From an uncultured Bacteroidales bacterium (GTDB lineage Bacteria; Bacteroidota; Bacteroidia; Bacteroidales; Paludibacteraceae), in the NCBI GenBank assembly GCA_902799555.1, contig CADCBB010000003.1, positions 38,117 to 102,116 of the forward strand: a stretch of DNA of 64,000 nt, read 5' to 3'. The position numbers and the translations under genes were made by a program. The notes below the pieces were generated by a model that was given only the letters and a program-made list of their open reading frames with translations, did not search any database and was not told the origin of the DNA. Shown here piece after piece: positions 43,262-52,128 of the stretch. Position 1 is the stretch's first letter. The number at the start of each line of letters is the position of its first letter.

Positions 43262-44373
43262 AAAACAAGTTTTTTGTTATCTTGGTAAATCATATATCCG
43301 CTTCGGTCGTTGTTGGTGATCGATTCGGAGATGTTAGTTGTATATTCTTTTTGCACGACGCAAGGGATGTCCTGCTCAAAATAAGGCAAGAGTCGTTGCG
43401 TCTGTTTGGTCAGGAAATAGACACCTGAGCAAGCGATGTTCTTGTACGGATAGGCCGACGGGTCAAAGCAGTCCAGCGCGATGCGTATGATCTCGCGGCT
43501 ATAATCGCAGTTAGTAGAGAGCGGCACAAGATGGGTGGATATATAATCGCCTCCGCCACGCGGGTTGAGGTCGATGAGGTAGATCGCGCCGTCTTCGGTG
43601 ATCTTGAGTTCGATATGGGATGCTCCGTTGGTATAACCGACCGCGGTCAGGATATCATAGATGGCTTGCTGCACCTTGGCGCGGCACGCATCGGAGAGTT
43701 CCGCCGGTTGGTGATGCCCCAGTTCGACAAAATGCGGTGCACCGTCCGATAGTTTCTCCGTGATCTGCACCATGTAATGGTTGCCGTGGAAAGAGAGGGA
43801 CTCGACGGAGTACTCCTTGCCCACGATGAACTGCTCGACGAGTGCGTTCTCGTTCTGATGAAAATCCGCATGGGCCTTGACATAGTCCAACTCGTCGAGC
43901 GCATGCACGAACCACACGCCACGTTTGCCGAAACCGTGCACCGGCTTAATGACGCACGGCACGAAAGGCAGGGTAAGTGTATCGAGCGGACCGGTGAAGG
44001 TCTTCGGATGCGCGATTGAAGTGAGGTTCTTGGTCTGCTCCCGCACCCATGCTTTGTCGTGGATATGAAGCACCGTGTCGTAACTATTGGTGTTAAGCCC
44101 CAAGTGTTCTGCCACCCAGCAGGCTATCTCGGTCGCAAAATCCGAGGCGCAGGTAACGACACCGTCCACCCCTATGGCACGGCATTGCGCCAACACTGCC
44201 TCTTTGTCGGCCAACGAGATGGGATAGAAATAGTCAGCTACCTCACGCGCCACCTCATTGCCGTCTTCATAGGCAAAGCCATGCGTCTCAATGCCCATCT
44301 CCCGGGCCTTGAGGTACAGCGGCATTTGCCATTTACCTGCACCCATGATGGCTATTTTGCGTTTCGTATTCAT
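43258..44373 (-). CDS. ATP-grasp carboxylate-amine ligase, paralogue 1
   Basis: 371 aa from ATG 44373, which overlaps the upstream stop (TAATG). N-terminal preATP-grasp Rossmann-like domain (KIAIMGAGKWQMPLYLKA), ATP-grasp domain about 110-300: VIKPVHGFGKRGVWFVHA (phosphate loop), NALVEQFIVGKEYSVESLS, then the metal site YLIDLNPRGGGDYI. Such enzymes form amide or peptide bonds through acyl phosphates. Close relative of the gene at 45963-47090 (shared HFVELxHHQPAEL and GxTNGASHxExKIT). Partners unknown; an amino sugar from the nearby aminotransferase is a possible acceptor. Confidence 0.88.
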   Translation of the reverse strand: MNTKRKIAIMGAGKWQMPLYLKAREMGIETHGFAYEDGNEVAREVADYFYPISLADKEAVLAQCRAIGVDGVVTCASDFATEIACWVAEHLGLNTNSYDTVLHIHDKAWVREQTKNLTSIAHPKTFTGPLDTLTLPFVPCVIKPVHGFGKRGVWFVHALDELDYVKAHADFHQNENALVEQFIVGKEYSVESLSFHGNHYMVQITEKLSDGAPHFVELGHHQPAELSDACRAKVQQAIYDILTAVGYTNGASHIELKITEDGAIYLIDLNPRGGGDYISTHLVPLSTNCDYSREIIRIALDCFDPSAYPYKNIACSGVYFLTKQTQRLLPYFEQDIPCVVQKEYTTNISESITNNDRSGYMIYQDNKKLVL

Positions 44374-44705
44374 TAGATATAAAAGACAATTATTCCGCCT
44401 ACTATAAGCAGCATGGCGAAGATTTCCTGCCACCCTATTTTCTCCTGCAGGAAGAAGAAGGAGAGGATGGGCACGAAGATATATCCGGAGGCCTCCAAAG
44501 CCGGTAACTCCTTGAGGTTCAACCCATGCCGCATAGCCGCCACGTTGATCAGCATGGAGCCGAAGAAGATGGCGTATGCCAGGATGACCCGCCAGTTGAG
44601 CATCGAAGCCAACCACGACTTATGCTCCCGTGTAGCGCTGTTCTTGAGTAAAATCTGCGAGCAAGAGCAGGCGAAGATACCCAGTATGACAAAGAGATAC
44701 ATCAT
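44373..44705 (-). CDS. Small 4-TM transporter (SMR/ArnE-like), protein 1
   Basis: 110 aa from ATG 44705 (ATGA overlap with the upstream gene). Four hydrophobic helices: YLFVILGIFACSCSQILLKN, NWRVILAYAIFFGSMLINVA, ASGYIFVPILSFFFL, IFAMLLIVGGIIVFYI. Half-size members of the drug/metabolite transporter superfamily such as ArnE/ArnF flip undecaprenyl-linked amino sugars. The next gene encodes a second such protein, so they probably form a heterodimer. Confidence 0.82.
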   Translation of the reverse strand: MMYLFVILGIFACSCSQILLKNSATREHKSWLASMLNWRVILAYAIFFGSMLINVAAMRHGLNLKELPALEASGYIFVPILSFFFLQEKIGWQEIFAMLLIVGGIIVFYI

Positions 44706-45043
44706 GCCGTTTGCCCTTTCTTGTAGGAGAGCACCATGATACCGGCGATGATCATGACGCAACCGATGATATTCTGAATCGTTATCTGTTCGCCGAAGAG
44801 CAGGTAAGCATACAGCAGACTGATGCCGACCGTGGAGCTCTTGCACAGATACGCGATATTGAGAGGGATATCCTCTAATACTTTCTGCCATAAGACCGCA
44901 TACACCGCCATGACCAGCACCGTCAGGCCGAAATAGGCGATGTATGCAAGGGATAGGAACTCTTGCATCGACGCCATCTTCAAACACGCCCCGGAGCAGG
45001 ACAGGATGAGGAAGCTGAATATGAGCAGAAGGTATTTTTTCAT
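44702..45043 (-). CDS. Small 4-TM transporter (SMR/ArnF-like), protein 2
   Basis: 113 aa, four helices, ending YKKGQTA. Sequence LKMASMQEFLSLAYIAYFGLTVLVMAVYAVLWQ and NIAYLCKSSTVGISLLYAYLLFGEQI is typical of EmrE/ArnF-like proteins. Overlaps the glycosyltransferase gene by 4 nt and its partner by 4 nt, a gene order (transferase then two half-flippases) like the Arn pathway. Confidence 0.85.
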   Translation of the reverse strand: MKKYLLLIFSFLILSCSGACLKMASMQEFLSLAYIAYFGLTVLVMAVYAVLWQKVLEDIPLNIAYLCKSSTVGISLLYAYLLFGEQITIQNIIGCVMIIAGIMVLSYKKGQTA

Positions 45044-45966
45044 TCGTCTATATTGAGTGTCTCGCGTACTACGGAATAAGGCCGGCCCTTGACTTGGTCG
45101 TAGATCTTACCGATATACAGGCCGATCATGCCGAGCACGAAGAGGATGAGTCCGCCCACGAACCATATGGAAGCGATGGTCGAGGTATAACCCTGCATGA
45201 TATTCATTCCCGCCAACTTGGCAATGACCTGACAGATGGACAGGAGACCTGCCACAATAGACATGATAAGACCCAGATAGGTCGCCATCCGCAAGGGTTT
45301 ATTACTATTGGATATACTATTCTCAAAAGCCAACTTGAGCAAGCGGCTCAAGGTATAACCGGTCGTACCCTCTTCACGCTGCGGACGATCCACATCGATG
45401 AAAGTGACCTTACCCCCCACATGACGGATCAGCGTACCGAAAGCACGCGACTGATCGGGAATACGGGCTATCTCATCGGCGTAAATGCGTTTGAAGATGC
45501 AGTAGTTACCGATGTTCTTATCGGTATTGATACCGGTGAGCCAGCGGAAGAACATATGGAAGACCTTGCCGCCGAGTTGCTTGAAGAAGCCGTCATGGCG
45601 TTCGCCTCGACGTGCAAAAACGACATCCCAGCCTTCCTGGGTCTTGGCATAAAGCGCCGGTATATCTTCAGGACGGTCCTGCAGGTCGCAGTCCATGACC
45701 ACGATCCAATCACCGGTGACATACTTGAGTCCGGTAGAGATTGCAGGATGCTGACCAAAATTACGGCTATGGTCAATGGCTTTGACATGTTTATCCTTCG
45801 CGCAGATCTCACGGAGCACTTCCCATGAGTTATCCGGCGAACAGTCGTTGACGAGTATCAGTTCGTAGTCATCGGTAAGGGTGGACACGGCTGCTTCGCA
45901 GCGTTCTACCAGATGATGCAGCATCTTCTCTCCCTTATAGATCGGGGAAACGATGGATAGTTTCAT
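45040..45966 (-). CDS. Undecaprenyl-phosphate glycosyltransferase (DPM1/GtrB/ArnC-like)
   Basis: 308 aa GT2 enzyme that transfers a sugar onto a polyprenyl phosphate at the cytoplasmic face. LSIVSPIYKGEKMLHHLVER, LVNDCSPDNSWEVL, DHSRNFGQHPAISTGL, VVMDCDLQDRPEDIP (DxD-like), then two C-terminal helices (about 228-250 and 268-290) found in GtrB/ArnC. Together with the two small transporters this forms a lipid-carrier loading and flipping set. Confidence 0.93.
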   Translation of the reverse strand: MKLSIVSPIYKGEKMLHHLVERCEAAVSTLTDDYELILVNDCSPDNSWEVLREICAKDKHVKAIDHSRNFGQHPAISTGLKYVTGDWIVVMDCDLQDRPEDIPALYAKTQEGWDVVFARRGERHDGFFKQLGGKVFHMFFRWLTGINTDKNIGNYCIFKRIYADEIARIPDQSRAFGTLIRHVGGKVTFIDVDRPQREEGTTGYTLSRLLKLAFENSISNSNKPLRMATYLGLIMSIVAGLLSICQVIAKLAGMNIMQGYTSTIASIWFVGGLILFVLGMIGLYIGKIYDQVKGRPYSVVRETLNIDE

Positions 45967-47090
45967 ACTGTTTCTATTTTAAATTTATGATCGGCCTGAT
46001 AGATGAAATACCCGCTGCGTTCACTACTGCAGTTGACGTGACGCAGTTCGTCGCTGGTCTGTTCTGCCATGACGATCTCGGGGTAGTCATCTTGATGGTC
46101 GATATAATGTTTCACTTGTTCGGTCTCCGCAGAGAGGAAATAGACACCAGCGTACTTGTGGACGGGTTGCTGAGGCACCTCAAACAGCCCCAACGCCACC
46201 TCGATGACACCTTGCACAAAGTCATAACCGGTACTGAGCCGTACGAGATCGGAACCGATGAAGTCACCGCCCATACGTGCCCCTATCTCCATGACGTATA
46301 TCTGCCCATCTGCCGTGATCTTATACTCCGAGTGGCTGGCACCGTTGGTGACACCCAAGGCATTGAGGGCTTTTTGCGTCAAGGCATAGATGGCTTTATA
46401 TTGCTCCTCGGTCAGTTCAGCCGGCTGATGGTGCGCCAATTCGACAAAATGCGGCGCTTCGGTTGTGACCTTATCCGTTATCTGCAGCGGATAATGAGTG
46501 CCGCAGTAGGAGATGAACTCAACGCTTATCTCCCGTCCCTCGATGAACTGCTCCACAAGGGCTTCGTGTTCAAACGAATGGTTCACAGCAATCGTGACCG
46601 CTTGACGCAGTTCGTCCGGATTCGTCACCTTGGTGATACCGAGACTACCCGAGCGGTCGGTAGGTTTGACGATAACAGGATAATGAATATCCGTCTGCGC
46701 CAACTCATCAAAACTCTTGCATACATGGTAAGCAGGACAGGGTACGCCGGCAGCCATGAACGCATTGCGCATGGCGAACTTGTTATTGGCCCGCACGGCC
46801 GCCTCATAGCTGTTTCCGGTCAATTTCATCTGCTCTGCCACATAGGCCACAGTAGGCGCTGCCACATCACTGGCGATCGTACATATGCCGTCTATCTGTT
46901 CCTTGCGGCATACGTCCAGGATCTGTTCCTTCTCCGTGATGGAGATAGGATAGAACACATCGCATATATCCTTGCATACAGCCCCTTCCGCCCACGCGAA
47001 ACAGATCGTACGCAAGCCCAGTTGTTTGGCGCGTTCAACCAATGGTCGCTGCAAGTAACTGGCTCCTATGATTGCTATCGTTTTAGTCAT
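45963..47090 (-). CDS. ATP-grasp carboxylate-amine ligase, paralogue 2
   Basis: 375 aa. Same layout as paralogue 1: Rossmann-like start (AIIGASYLQRPLVERAKQLG), VIVKPTDRSGSLGITKV phosphate loop, EALVEQFIEGREISVEFISY and metal site YVMEIGARMGGDFI. The metal-site motif differs from paralogue 1 (EIGAR instead of DLNPR), so the two may use different substrates rather than being simple duplicates. Overlaps both neighbours by 4 nt. Confidence 0.88.
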   Translation of the reverse strand: MTKTIAIIGASYLQRPLVERAKQLGLRTICFAWAEGAVCKDICDVFYPISITEKEQILDVCRKEQIDGICTIASDVAAPTVAYVAEQMKLTGNSYEAAVRANNKFAMRNAFMAAGVPCPAYHVCKSFDELAQTDIHYPVIVKPTDRSGSLGITKVTNPDELRQAVTIAVNHSFEHEALVEQFIEGREISVEFISYCGTHYPLQITDKVTTEAPHFVELAHHQPAELTEEQYKAIYALTQKALNALGVTNGASHSEYKITADGQIYVMEIGARMGGDFIGSDLVRLSTGYDFVQGVIEVALGLFEVPQQPVHKYAGVYFLSAETEQVKHYIDHQDDYPEIVMAEQTSDELRHVNCSSERSGYFIYQADHKFKIETV

Positions 47091-48670
47091 TCGTTTTCTG
47101 TTTTTTGTTCTACGATCTTCACAACGGCATAATGGTCATTGCTGCACATCTCCTCCACCGTTGTCTGAATGCCGTAATGATGCGCTATCCGTTCACGGAT
47201 GAGGTTGAGGAACGATGAATCTTGCTTATAAGTATAATGGGTGAAGATGACCACATCGTCCCGAAGGAAGATCCGGTAACTCTGGCCGACAGGTGTATTG
47301 AGCGGCACCCATGTAAGCCATCCGAGCGTATATTTGCGGATGTCGTACGGCCAAACGTGCCAGGGATCAGCCGCCTCCATCGGTACACTCACACCGACCG
47401 AAACCATCGTGGTATTCGAAGGCACTTTAGTCAGCAGCGGTCGCTGCATATCTTGCCATATATGGCGAAAATGCCGTTTGGGAATCTGCTCACAATTAGT
47501 TTTATAACCATACCAACCGCATAGCGCCAACATGACGATGACGATACCCCATTTACGTTTCTTACCAGTGGTATCCGGCAGAAACATGAAATCCGTCACC
47601 AACATCGGCATCAGCATACAGAGAAAAACATGATTTTTCAGCACGCCGTCCAAACTTGTATAGGCCATCAACGCGAGGGCAAAGCCGGTATAGAGGACGA
47701 GGAAGATCGATTTCGATTTGTTGTCGGAGCTCAGGATCATCAGTACCAGCAAAACCAATAACAGGGCCAGCTCGACGGCATAATGATCCAAGTAACGGAT
47801 ATTCTTTAGTTTGGCACTAAAAGGCACGGTGCTGACAACGGCATTCAAGCGTTTAAGGGCATCCAGATCCATCTGTTCCGGATCCGGGAAATAGCGCAAC
47901 AAGAGTTTATAATCCTCCCACTCTATCCCTTCCGGCATATCTTCCGGTTGCAGGGTATAGGCGTTGAGATTATCGGTCAGATTGCCACGTAGCGGGTTAT
48001 ACGCATTGTAGTACTTCCACTCCGGATCGCTATTATAGACCACATTATTGGCCACGCGGCATCCCAATACCAAAAGTAGCATCACGGCTATAGGGATATA
48101 CCTACGCCACTCGAGCCGATAAGTATAAACGATGATAGGCGCCATGAGGAGGCCTACGAGTCCGGCCGCAGTGATGCGTATCAGCGAAGCAATAACGATC
48201 AGTAGTACCCCGATCCACCGTGCTTTGGGACTTGGACGTAATAATAGGACGCACCCCGCCAGACAGGTCAAGCCAGCGGTAGTAGTAAACTGGAAGGCAG
48301 CCATGATCATCGCCCATAAGGTATAGAGAACCAAGAGCCATAAAACACGTTCCCACTTTGCACGATTCGGTATGGTGAGAATGCTATATACCAGTACGGA
48401 CATCGACAAAATATGCAACACAGCAAAAGAGAGGGTGTACCACTCGACGGCTTTGGTCCAGGAATAAAGGGCTGCCAAGACGGCACCGTAGAGTACGTTG
48501 ATAAAGACCAGATGCCCATCGGGCGTACCGGAGTAACCGCCATTGGCGATCATGGCCATCACCACATCGTCGTTCCCTTCATAGCAGATCGGTAAGATAA
48601 ACGACAGGGCTGTGAAAATCAGGACATTACACCCTAATACGATATATTTAAGCCATTTACTCTCTATCAT
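47087..48670 (-). CDS. Polytopic membrane protein (GT-C-like), large
   Basis: 527 aa, about ten helices in two blocks (about 8-205 and 300-390) and a soluble C-terminal domain (about 395-527). First loop ICYEGNDDVVMAMIANGGYSG places paired acidic residues (NDD) after helix 1, as in GT-C fold enzymes that use lipid-phosphate sugars. C-terminal region contains YRIFLRDDVVIFTHYTYKQDSS. Probably adds a sugar from the flipped carrier outside the inner membrane; inferred from position and layout only. Confidence 0.78.
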   Translation of the reverse strand: MIESKWLKYIVLGCNVLIFTALSFILPICYEGNDDVVMAMIANGGYSGTPDGHLVFINVLYGAVLAALYSWTKAVEWYTLSFAVLHILSMSVLVYSILTIPNRAKWERVLWLLVLYTLWAMIMAAFQFTTTAGLTCLAGCVLLLRPSPKARWIGVLLIVIASLIRITAAGLVGLLMAPIIVYTYRLEWRRYIPIAVMLLLVLGCRVANNVVYNSDPEWKYYNAYNPLRGNLTDNLNAYTLQPEDMPEGIEWEDYKLLLRYFPDPEQMDLDALKRLNAVVSTVPFSAKLKNIRYLDHYAVELALLLVLLVLMILSSDNKSKSIFLVLYTGFALALMAYTSLDGVLKNHVFLCMLMPMLVTDFMFLPDTTGKKRKWGIVIVMLALCGWYGYKTNCEQIPKRHFRHIWQDMQRPLLTKVPSNTTMVSVGVSVPMEAADPWHVWPYDIRKYTLGWLTWVPLNTPVGQSYRIFLRDDVVIFTHYTYKQDSSFLNLIRERIAHHYGIQTTVEEMCSNDHYAVVKIVEQKTENE

Positions 48671-49729
48671 TTACTCCCAGTTTCTATCTTTGGCAAAGAA
48701 CCGCAAGGCACCGTGCAATAGGGTCTCCGCCTGCATATGTCGCGCATATGCAGGACTATATCGACGAATACGCTTCGCGTTTTTCAGCCGTTCCTGCATC
48801 GTATGCCATTTACGCAAAATACGGTTTTTGATCTCTTTGTGCTCAGCCTTCGGCGCCACCATCTTTCCTGCCAGCAGATCGCTCATCAGGCGTTCTGCCC
48901 GATCGGCTACCTTTTCCGTATAGAAAAGCATCTCATCACGTGGTAATCCTAGACCATTGACGAGGTTATATGCATATAATTGCCATACGTCATACAGATG
49001 TAAAGCCTTTAACCACCTCCGCAGTAAGCCCGCATCTATCGCATCTTTGTAGCGATGCAGCAAGAGCGCCAAATCACATAACTGCCGGATATTCGCCCCT
49101 TGTGTGGTCATGTGCTCCCACGAATGGAGCATGACGAACAGGGCATTGAAGGTAGGATCGAAAACTTTTACTTCTAATCCGCCTATGTTCAATTCGCATG
49201 CGTGTGCGGCGCCATAGGCTTCCATCTTGGCGTACCGCCGTTCGTCAATCGGATGCTGAAAACCTACCGTCACCCGGTGGATCTCGATCGAGATACCATC
49301 CGCGATGAGGTTATAATGCTTATAATGGTCGAGTTCCTCGTCGAACTTAAGGGCATCCGGGAAGGTCTCTCGCATCACAGCACATGCCGGATGGTACTGC
49401 TCCTTGCCGACAAAGAGGTCGATATCGCCCCATGCCCGTTGTTCCGGAGAGGGATACAAAGCCGCTAAACTGGCACCTTTCATCAATACCGGATGAATGC
49501 CGGCCTTCGTAAGCGCCGTCCATGCTACCGATAAAGTATGTTGCAACTTCACCTGTTGCTGCATGTTCTGCACACAAACCATCTTCATGGCCGGTGTCAT
49601 CGCAAAGAGCGGAAACGCCAATGGTCCTGTTCCCTGACACATATGCATCCGGATCAGGTCATCGCTGAGCGCTGCCGGCTCAAAGGGCTTTCCCCATAAG
49701 GCTGCTTGTATTGTATCAAAATAGGTCAT
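48671..49729 (-). CDS. Nucleotidyltransferase-like protein (NTP_transf_5 type)
   Basis: 352 aa. The core HPVLMKGASLAALYP followed by RAWGDIDLFV (about 80-105) carries the G-x-D-x-D pattern of the uncharacterised nucleotidyltransferase family often found in polysaccharide clusters. Then a mainly helical remainder with HSWEHMTTQGANIRQLCDLALLLHRY. Substrate unknown. Sits directly upstream of the 527-aa membrane gene (0-nt gap) and overlaps the sugar transferase by 4 nt. Confidence 0.82.
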   Translation of the reverse strand: MTYFDTIQAALWGKPFEPAALSDDLIRMHMCQGTGPLAFPLFAMTPAMKMVCVQNMQQQVKLQHTLSVAWTALTKAGIHPVLMKGASLAALYPSPEQRAWGDIDLFVGKEQYHPACAVMRETFPDALKFDEELDHYKHYNLIADGISIEIHRVTVGFQHPIDERRYAKMEAYGAAHACELNIGGLEVKVFDPTFNALFVMLHSWEHMTTQGANIRQLCDLALLLHRYKDAIDAGLLRRWLKALHLYDVWQLYAYNLVNGLGLPRDEMLFYTEKVADRAERLMSDLLAGKMVAPKAEHKEIKNRILRKWHTMQERLKNAKRIRRYSPAYARHMQAETLLHGALRFFAKDRNWE

Positions 49730-51240
49730 GCGCTATGTGTCTTGCGTGTTAGAATAGATTTCATCGTTAGGAAGAAATATTTGCAATCGGTACGGAACGG
49801 ATGCTCCAGGTACTCGGTGAGGTATTTGTCTTCGCTGGCGAATAGTTCGTCAAACGTATTCGGATGATCGATATAAAACGGCGGTATCAGTCCTGGTTTA
49901 CAACGCGTACGCTTATCCTGCAACCACTGCGGATAAGTGTCGAACATCGTTCGGCTGAGCGGACGAACGCCTACTAACTTGACATCACCTTTGAGCCAGT
50001 TGATCAGCATCGGCAGTTCGTCCAACCAATATTTACGCATGAATTTGCCCCAGGTTGTGATACGCCAATCGTCGTTACTCTTATCAGCGATATCCATACC
50101 GCCACGGGAGTCAAACACATATTTCTGGATATACTCCGCATACGGATGCATGGTTCGAGTTTTGTAGAAATACCTGATCTCCTTATTCTTGCACACACGC
50201 GGTAACTTGATCAGCGGACCATACACCTTAAACTGCTCCTGCGGATAAGGTTGCGAATGACGATGCGCGAACACATACTCGATATGTCCCATCGGCACGA
50301 TCTCGTCCACCTCAAAACCGCAATAATATAGTCGGCCAAGCACCTCGGTCTTACTGAGCATACGCTTGCGACCTTTGGTCAAATCATAATAAAGACGGCT
50401 GGTAAGTACTAAACGCGGAACGACCCGTTTATGGACGAAATAGAGACTATATACGATCCAGTTGATACCCCACGGGTACTTAGCCAGGATCTTTGATTTG
50501 ATATACTCTTGCGGCCGATAGCAGCATACATAACGCCCTTCATCCGGCAGTTTCTGATTCACGATGCAGAAACGCCGGTTAATACCTTTCGCATCATTGA
50601 GAAGGGTCAGATCGACGATAGTACTATACTGATAGTCAGGCAGTTGAAGGAAAGCGAAACGATTCCTGTCGCATACGGCTTTGGTCTGCCGGCTATCTAA
50701 ACGCGCTTTATCGAGCAACATCCGATAGTCCTCTTCGGTAGTTACAGAAAGAACCGATTGACGTATTGAACGCATCGAGTTAGCGGAACGCGGAGAATCG
50801 GGTCGCGTGACCTGTGCATTCTCACGTTGCTCCACCTGCATCGCCGGTACGGTCATGTTCGTCGCATACTTCCAGTAATGCTCCATGAGTACAACGAAGG
50901 TCTCCAGTGCACCGACGATCAAGATCGTATACATCGCCACCTTTGGTGAGAGGTTATAGGGCAACATCGGCAGCAACCAGTAACAGAGCCCGATGAGAAT
51001 ACCGGCATCTGCTATCAGAGAGAGCATTGATTGCCAGAACCACGCCTCTTTATAGGAGCGGTAGAGTTGTACGGCAAAGCCGATCACTATCCATACGGCA
51101 GTGAGTACGCCGAACAAGGCCCAGTAATTCACCATCTCACTCTTATTGGCTACCCAGCGCCATAACATACATAACAGCGCTGCGATCACCCAAACGAGGA
51201 TATCCACGCCTATTCTTCTATGCCATCCTTCTCGAATCAT
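49726..51240 (-). CDS. Sugar (phosphoglycosyl) transferase with atypical N-terminal half
   Basis: 504 aa. Four membrane helices at 1-130, a soluble middle domain (about 150-330), then a C-terminal bacterial sugar transferase domain: YKTRTMHPYAEYIQK, WRITTWGKFMRKYWLDELPM (with the conserved Asp-Glu), INWLKGDVKLVGVRPLSR. Such enzymes start glycan assembly by moving a sugar phosphate to undecaprenyl phosphate. The usual short membrane re-entrant segment directly before the domain is not obvious here. Likely first committed step of this cluster. Confidence 0.85.
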   Translation of the reverse strand: MIREGWHRRIGVDILVWVIAALLCMLWRWVANKSEMVNYWALFGVLTAVWIVIGFAVQLYRSYKEAWFWQSMLSLIADAGILIGLCYWLLPMLPYNLSPKVAMYTILIVGALETFVVLMEHYWKYATNMTVPAMQVEQRENAQVTRPDSPRSANSMRSIRQSVLSVTTEEDYRMLLDKARLDSRQTKAVCDRNRFAFLQLPDYQYSTIVDLTLLNDAKGINRRFCIVNQKLPDEGRYVCCYRPQEYIKSKILAKYPWGINWIVYSLYFVHKRVVPRLVLTSRLYYDLTKGRKRMLSKTEVLGRLYYCGFEVDEIVPMGHIEYVFAHRHSQPYPQEQFKVYGPLIKLPRVCKNKEIRYFYKTRTMHPYAEYIQKYVFDSRGGMDIADKSNDDWRITTWGKFMRKYWLDELPMLINWLKGDVKLVGVRPLSRTMFDTYPQWLQDKRTRCKPGLIPPFYIDHPNTFDELFASEDKYLTEYLEHPFRTDCKYFFLTMKSILTRKTHSA

Positions 51241-52127
51241 GTCAGATCATACCCATAATGGCGTAAACGACCGGTGTTGGACCGCCAGTCTTTATCCACT
51301 TTCACAAATAGTTGTAAGAAAACACGTTTCTGGAGAAACTCCTCGATATCCTTGCGCGCCAATGACCCCACCCGTTTGAGGGCCGAACCGGCCTTACCGA
51401 TGATGATACCTTTTTGGCTATCCCGCTCACAATAGATGATCGCGGAGATACGGATGATATCCTCTTCTTCGATGAACGACTCTACCTCTACTTCTACGGA
51501 ATACGGGATCTCTTTGTCATAGTTGAGTAAGATCTTCTCGCGGATGATCTCGTTGACAAAGAAGCGCTCTGACTTATCGGTGAGTTGATCCTTGGGGAAG
51601 AAAGCCGGTCCTTCGGGCAATGCCTCTTTGATGGCATCAAACAGTTGCGCCACACCGAATCGCTCTTGTGCCGAGATCGGGAAGATCTCCGCTTCAGGCA
51701 GTTGGGTATGCCAAAACTCAACCAGATTCTCCAGCGTCTCTTGGGTCGTGAGGTCGATCTTATTTATAATAAGGAATACGCGCGTACCGGATGCCGCCAT
51801 GCGTTTCACTTTCTCCAGGAAATCCGCATTGCGTTCCGTATTATCCTGCACCTCAGTGACGTAGAGCAACACATCGGCATCAACTAACGCAGAACGGGAA
51901 AACTCCAACATCTGTCGCTGGAGTTGATAGTTCGGCGAGAGAACTCCCGGTGTATCCGAATAGACCATCTGAAAGTCCTCGCCGTTGACGATACCCATAA
52001 TACGATGGCGGGTGGTTTGCGCCTTCGATGTGATGATCGAAAGGCGCTCCCCTACCAGCGCATTCATCAAAGTCGATTTACCAACGTTAGGGTTACCTAC
52101 GATATTTACAAATCCGGAACGATGCAT
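51237..52127 (-). CDS. era: GTPase Era
   Basis: Ribosome-assembly GTPase binding 16S rRNA. 296 aa. G1 GNPNVGKSTLMNALVG (11-26), T-rich switch I, G3 DTPGV, G4 NKIDL, then the KH domain (about 200-285; GIIIGKAGSALKRVGSLARKDIEEFL). Overlaps the sugar-transferase gene by 4 nt, which ties the glycan cluster to a housekeeping gene. Confidence 0.97.
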   Translation of the reverse strand: MHRSGFVNIVGNPNVGKSTLMNALVGERLSIITSKAQTTRHRIMGIVNGEDFQMVYSDTPGVLSPNYQLQRQMLEFSRSALVDADVLLYVTEVQDNTERNADFLEKVKRMAASGTRVFLIINKIDLTTQETLENLVEFWHTQLPEAEIFPISAQERFGVAQLFDAIKEALPEGPAFFPKDQLTDKSERFFVNEIIREKILLNYDKEIPYSVEVEVESFIEEEDIIRISAIIYCERDSQKGIIIGKAGSALKRVGSLARKDIEEFLQKRVFLQLFVKVDKDWRSNTGRLRHYGYDLT

Positions 52128-52128
52128 A

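Noticed and set aside
44374-44616. N-terminal extension of ATP-grasp paralogue 1
   Set aside because: The extension reads through the 4-TM protein in another frame and has no family similarity; ATG 44373 begins the Rossmann motif.
45971-45991. Another period-7 repeat at the ATP-grasp 2 / transferase junction
   Set aside because: Only about three imperfect A/T-rich units; could be chance.
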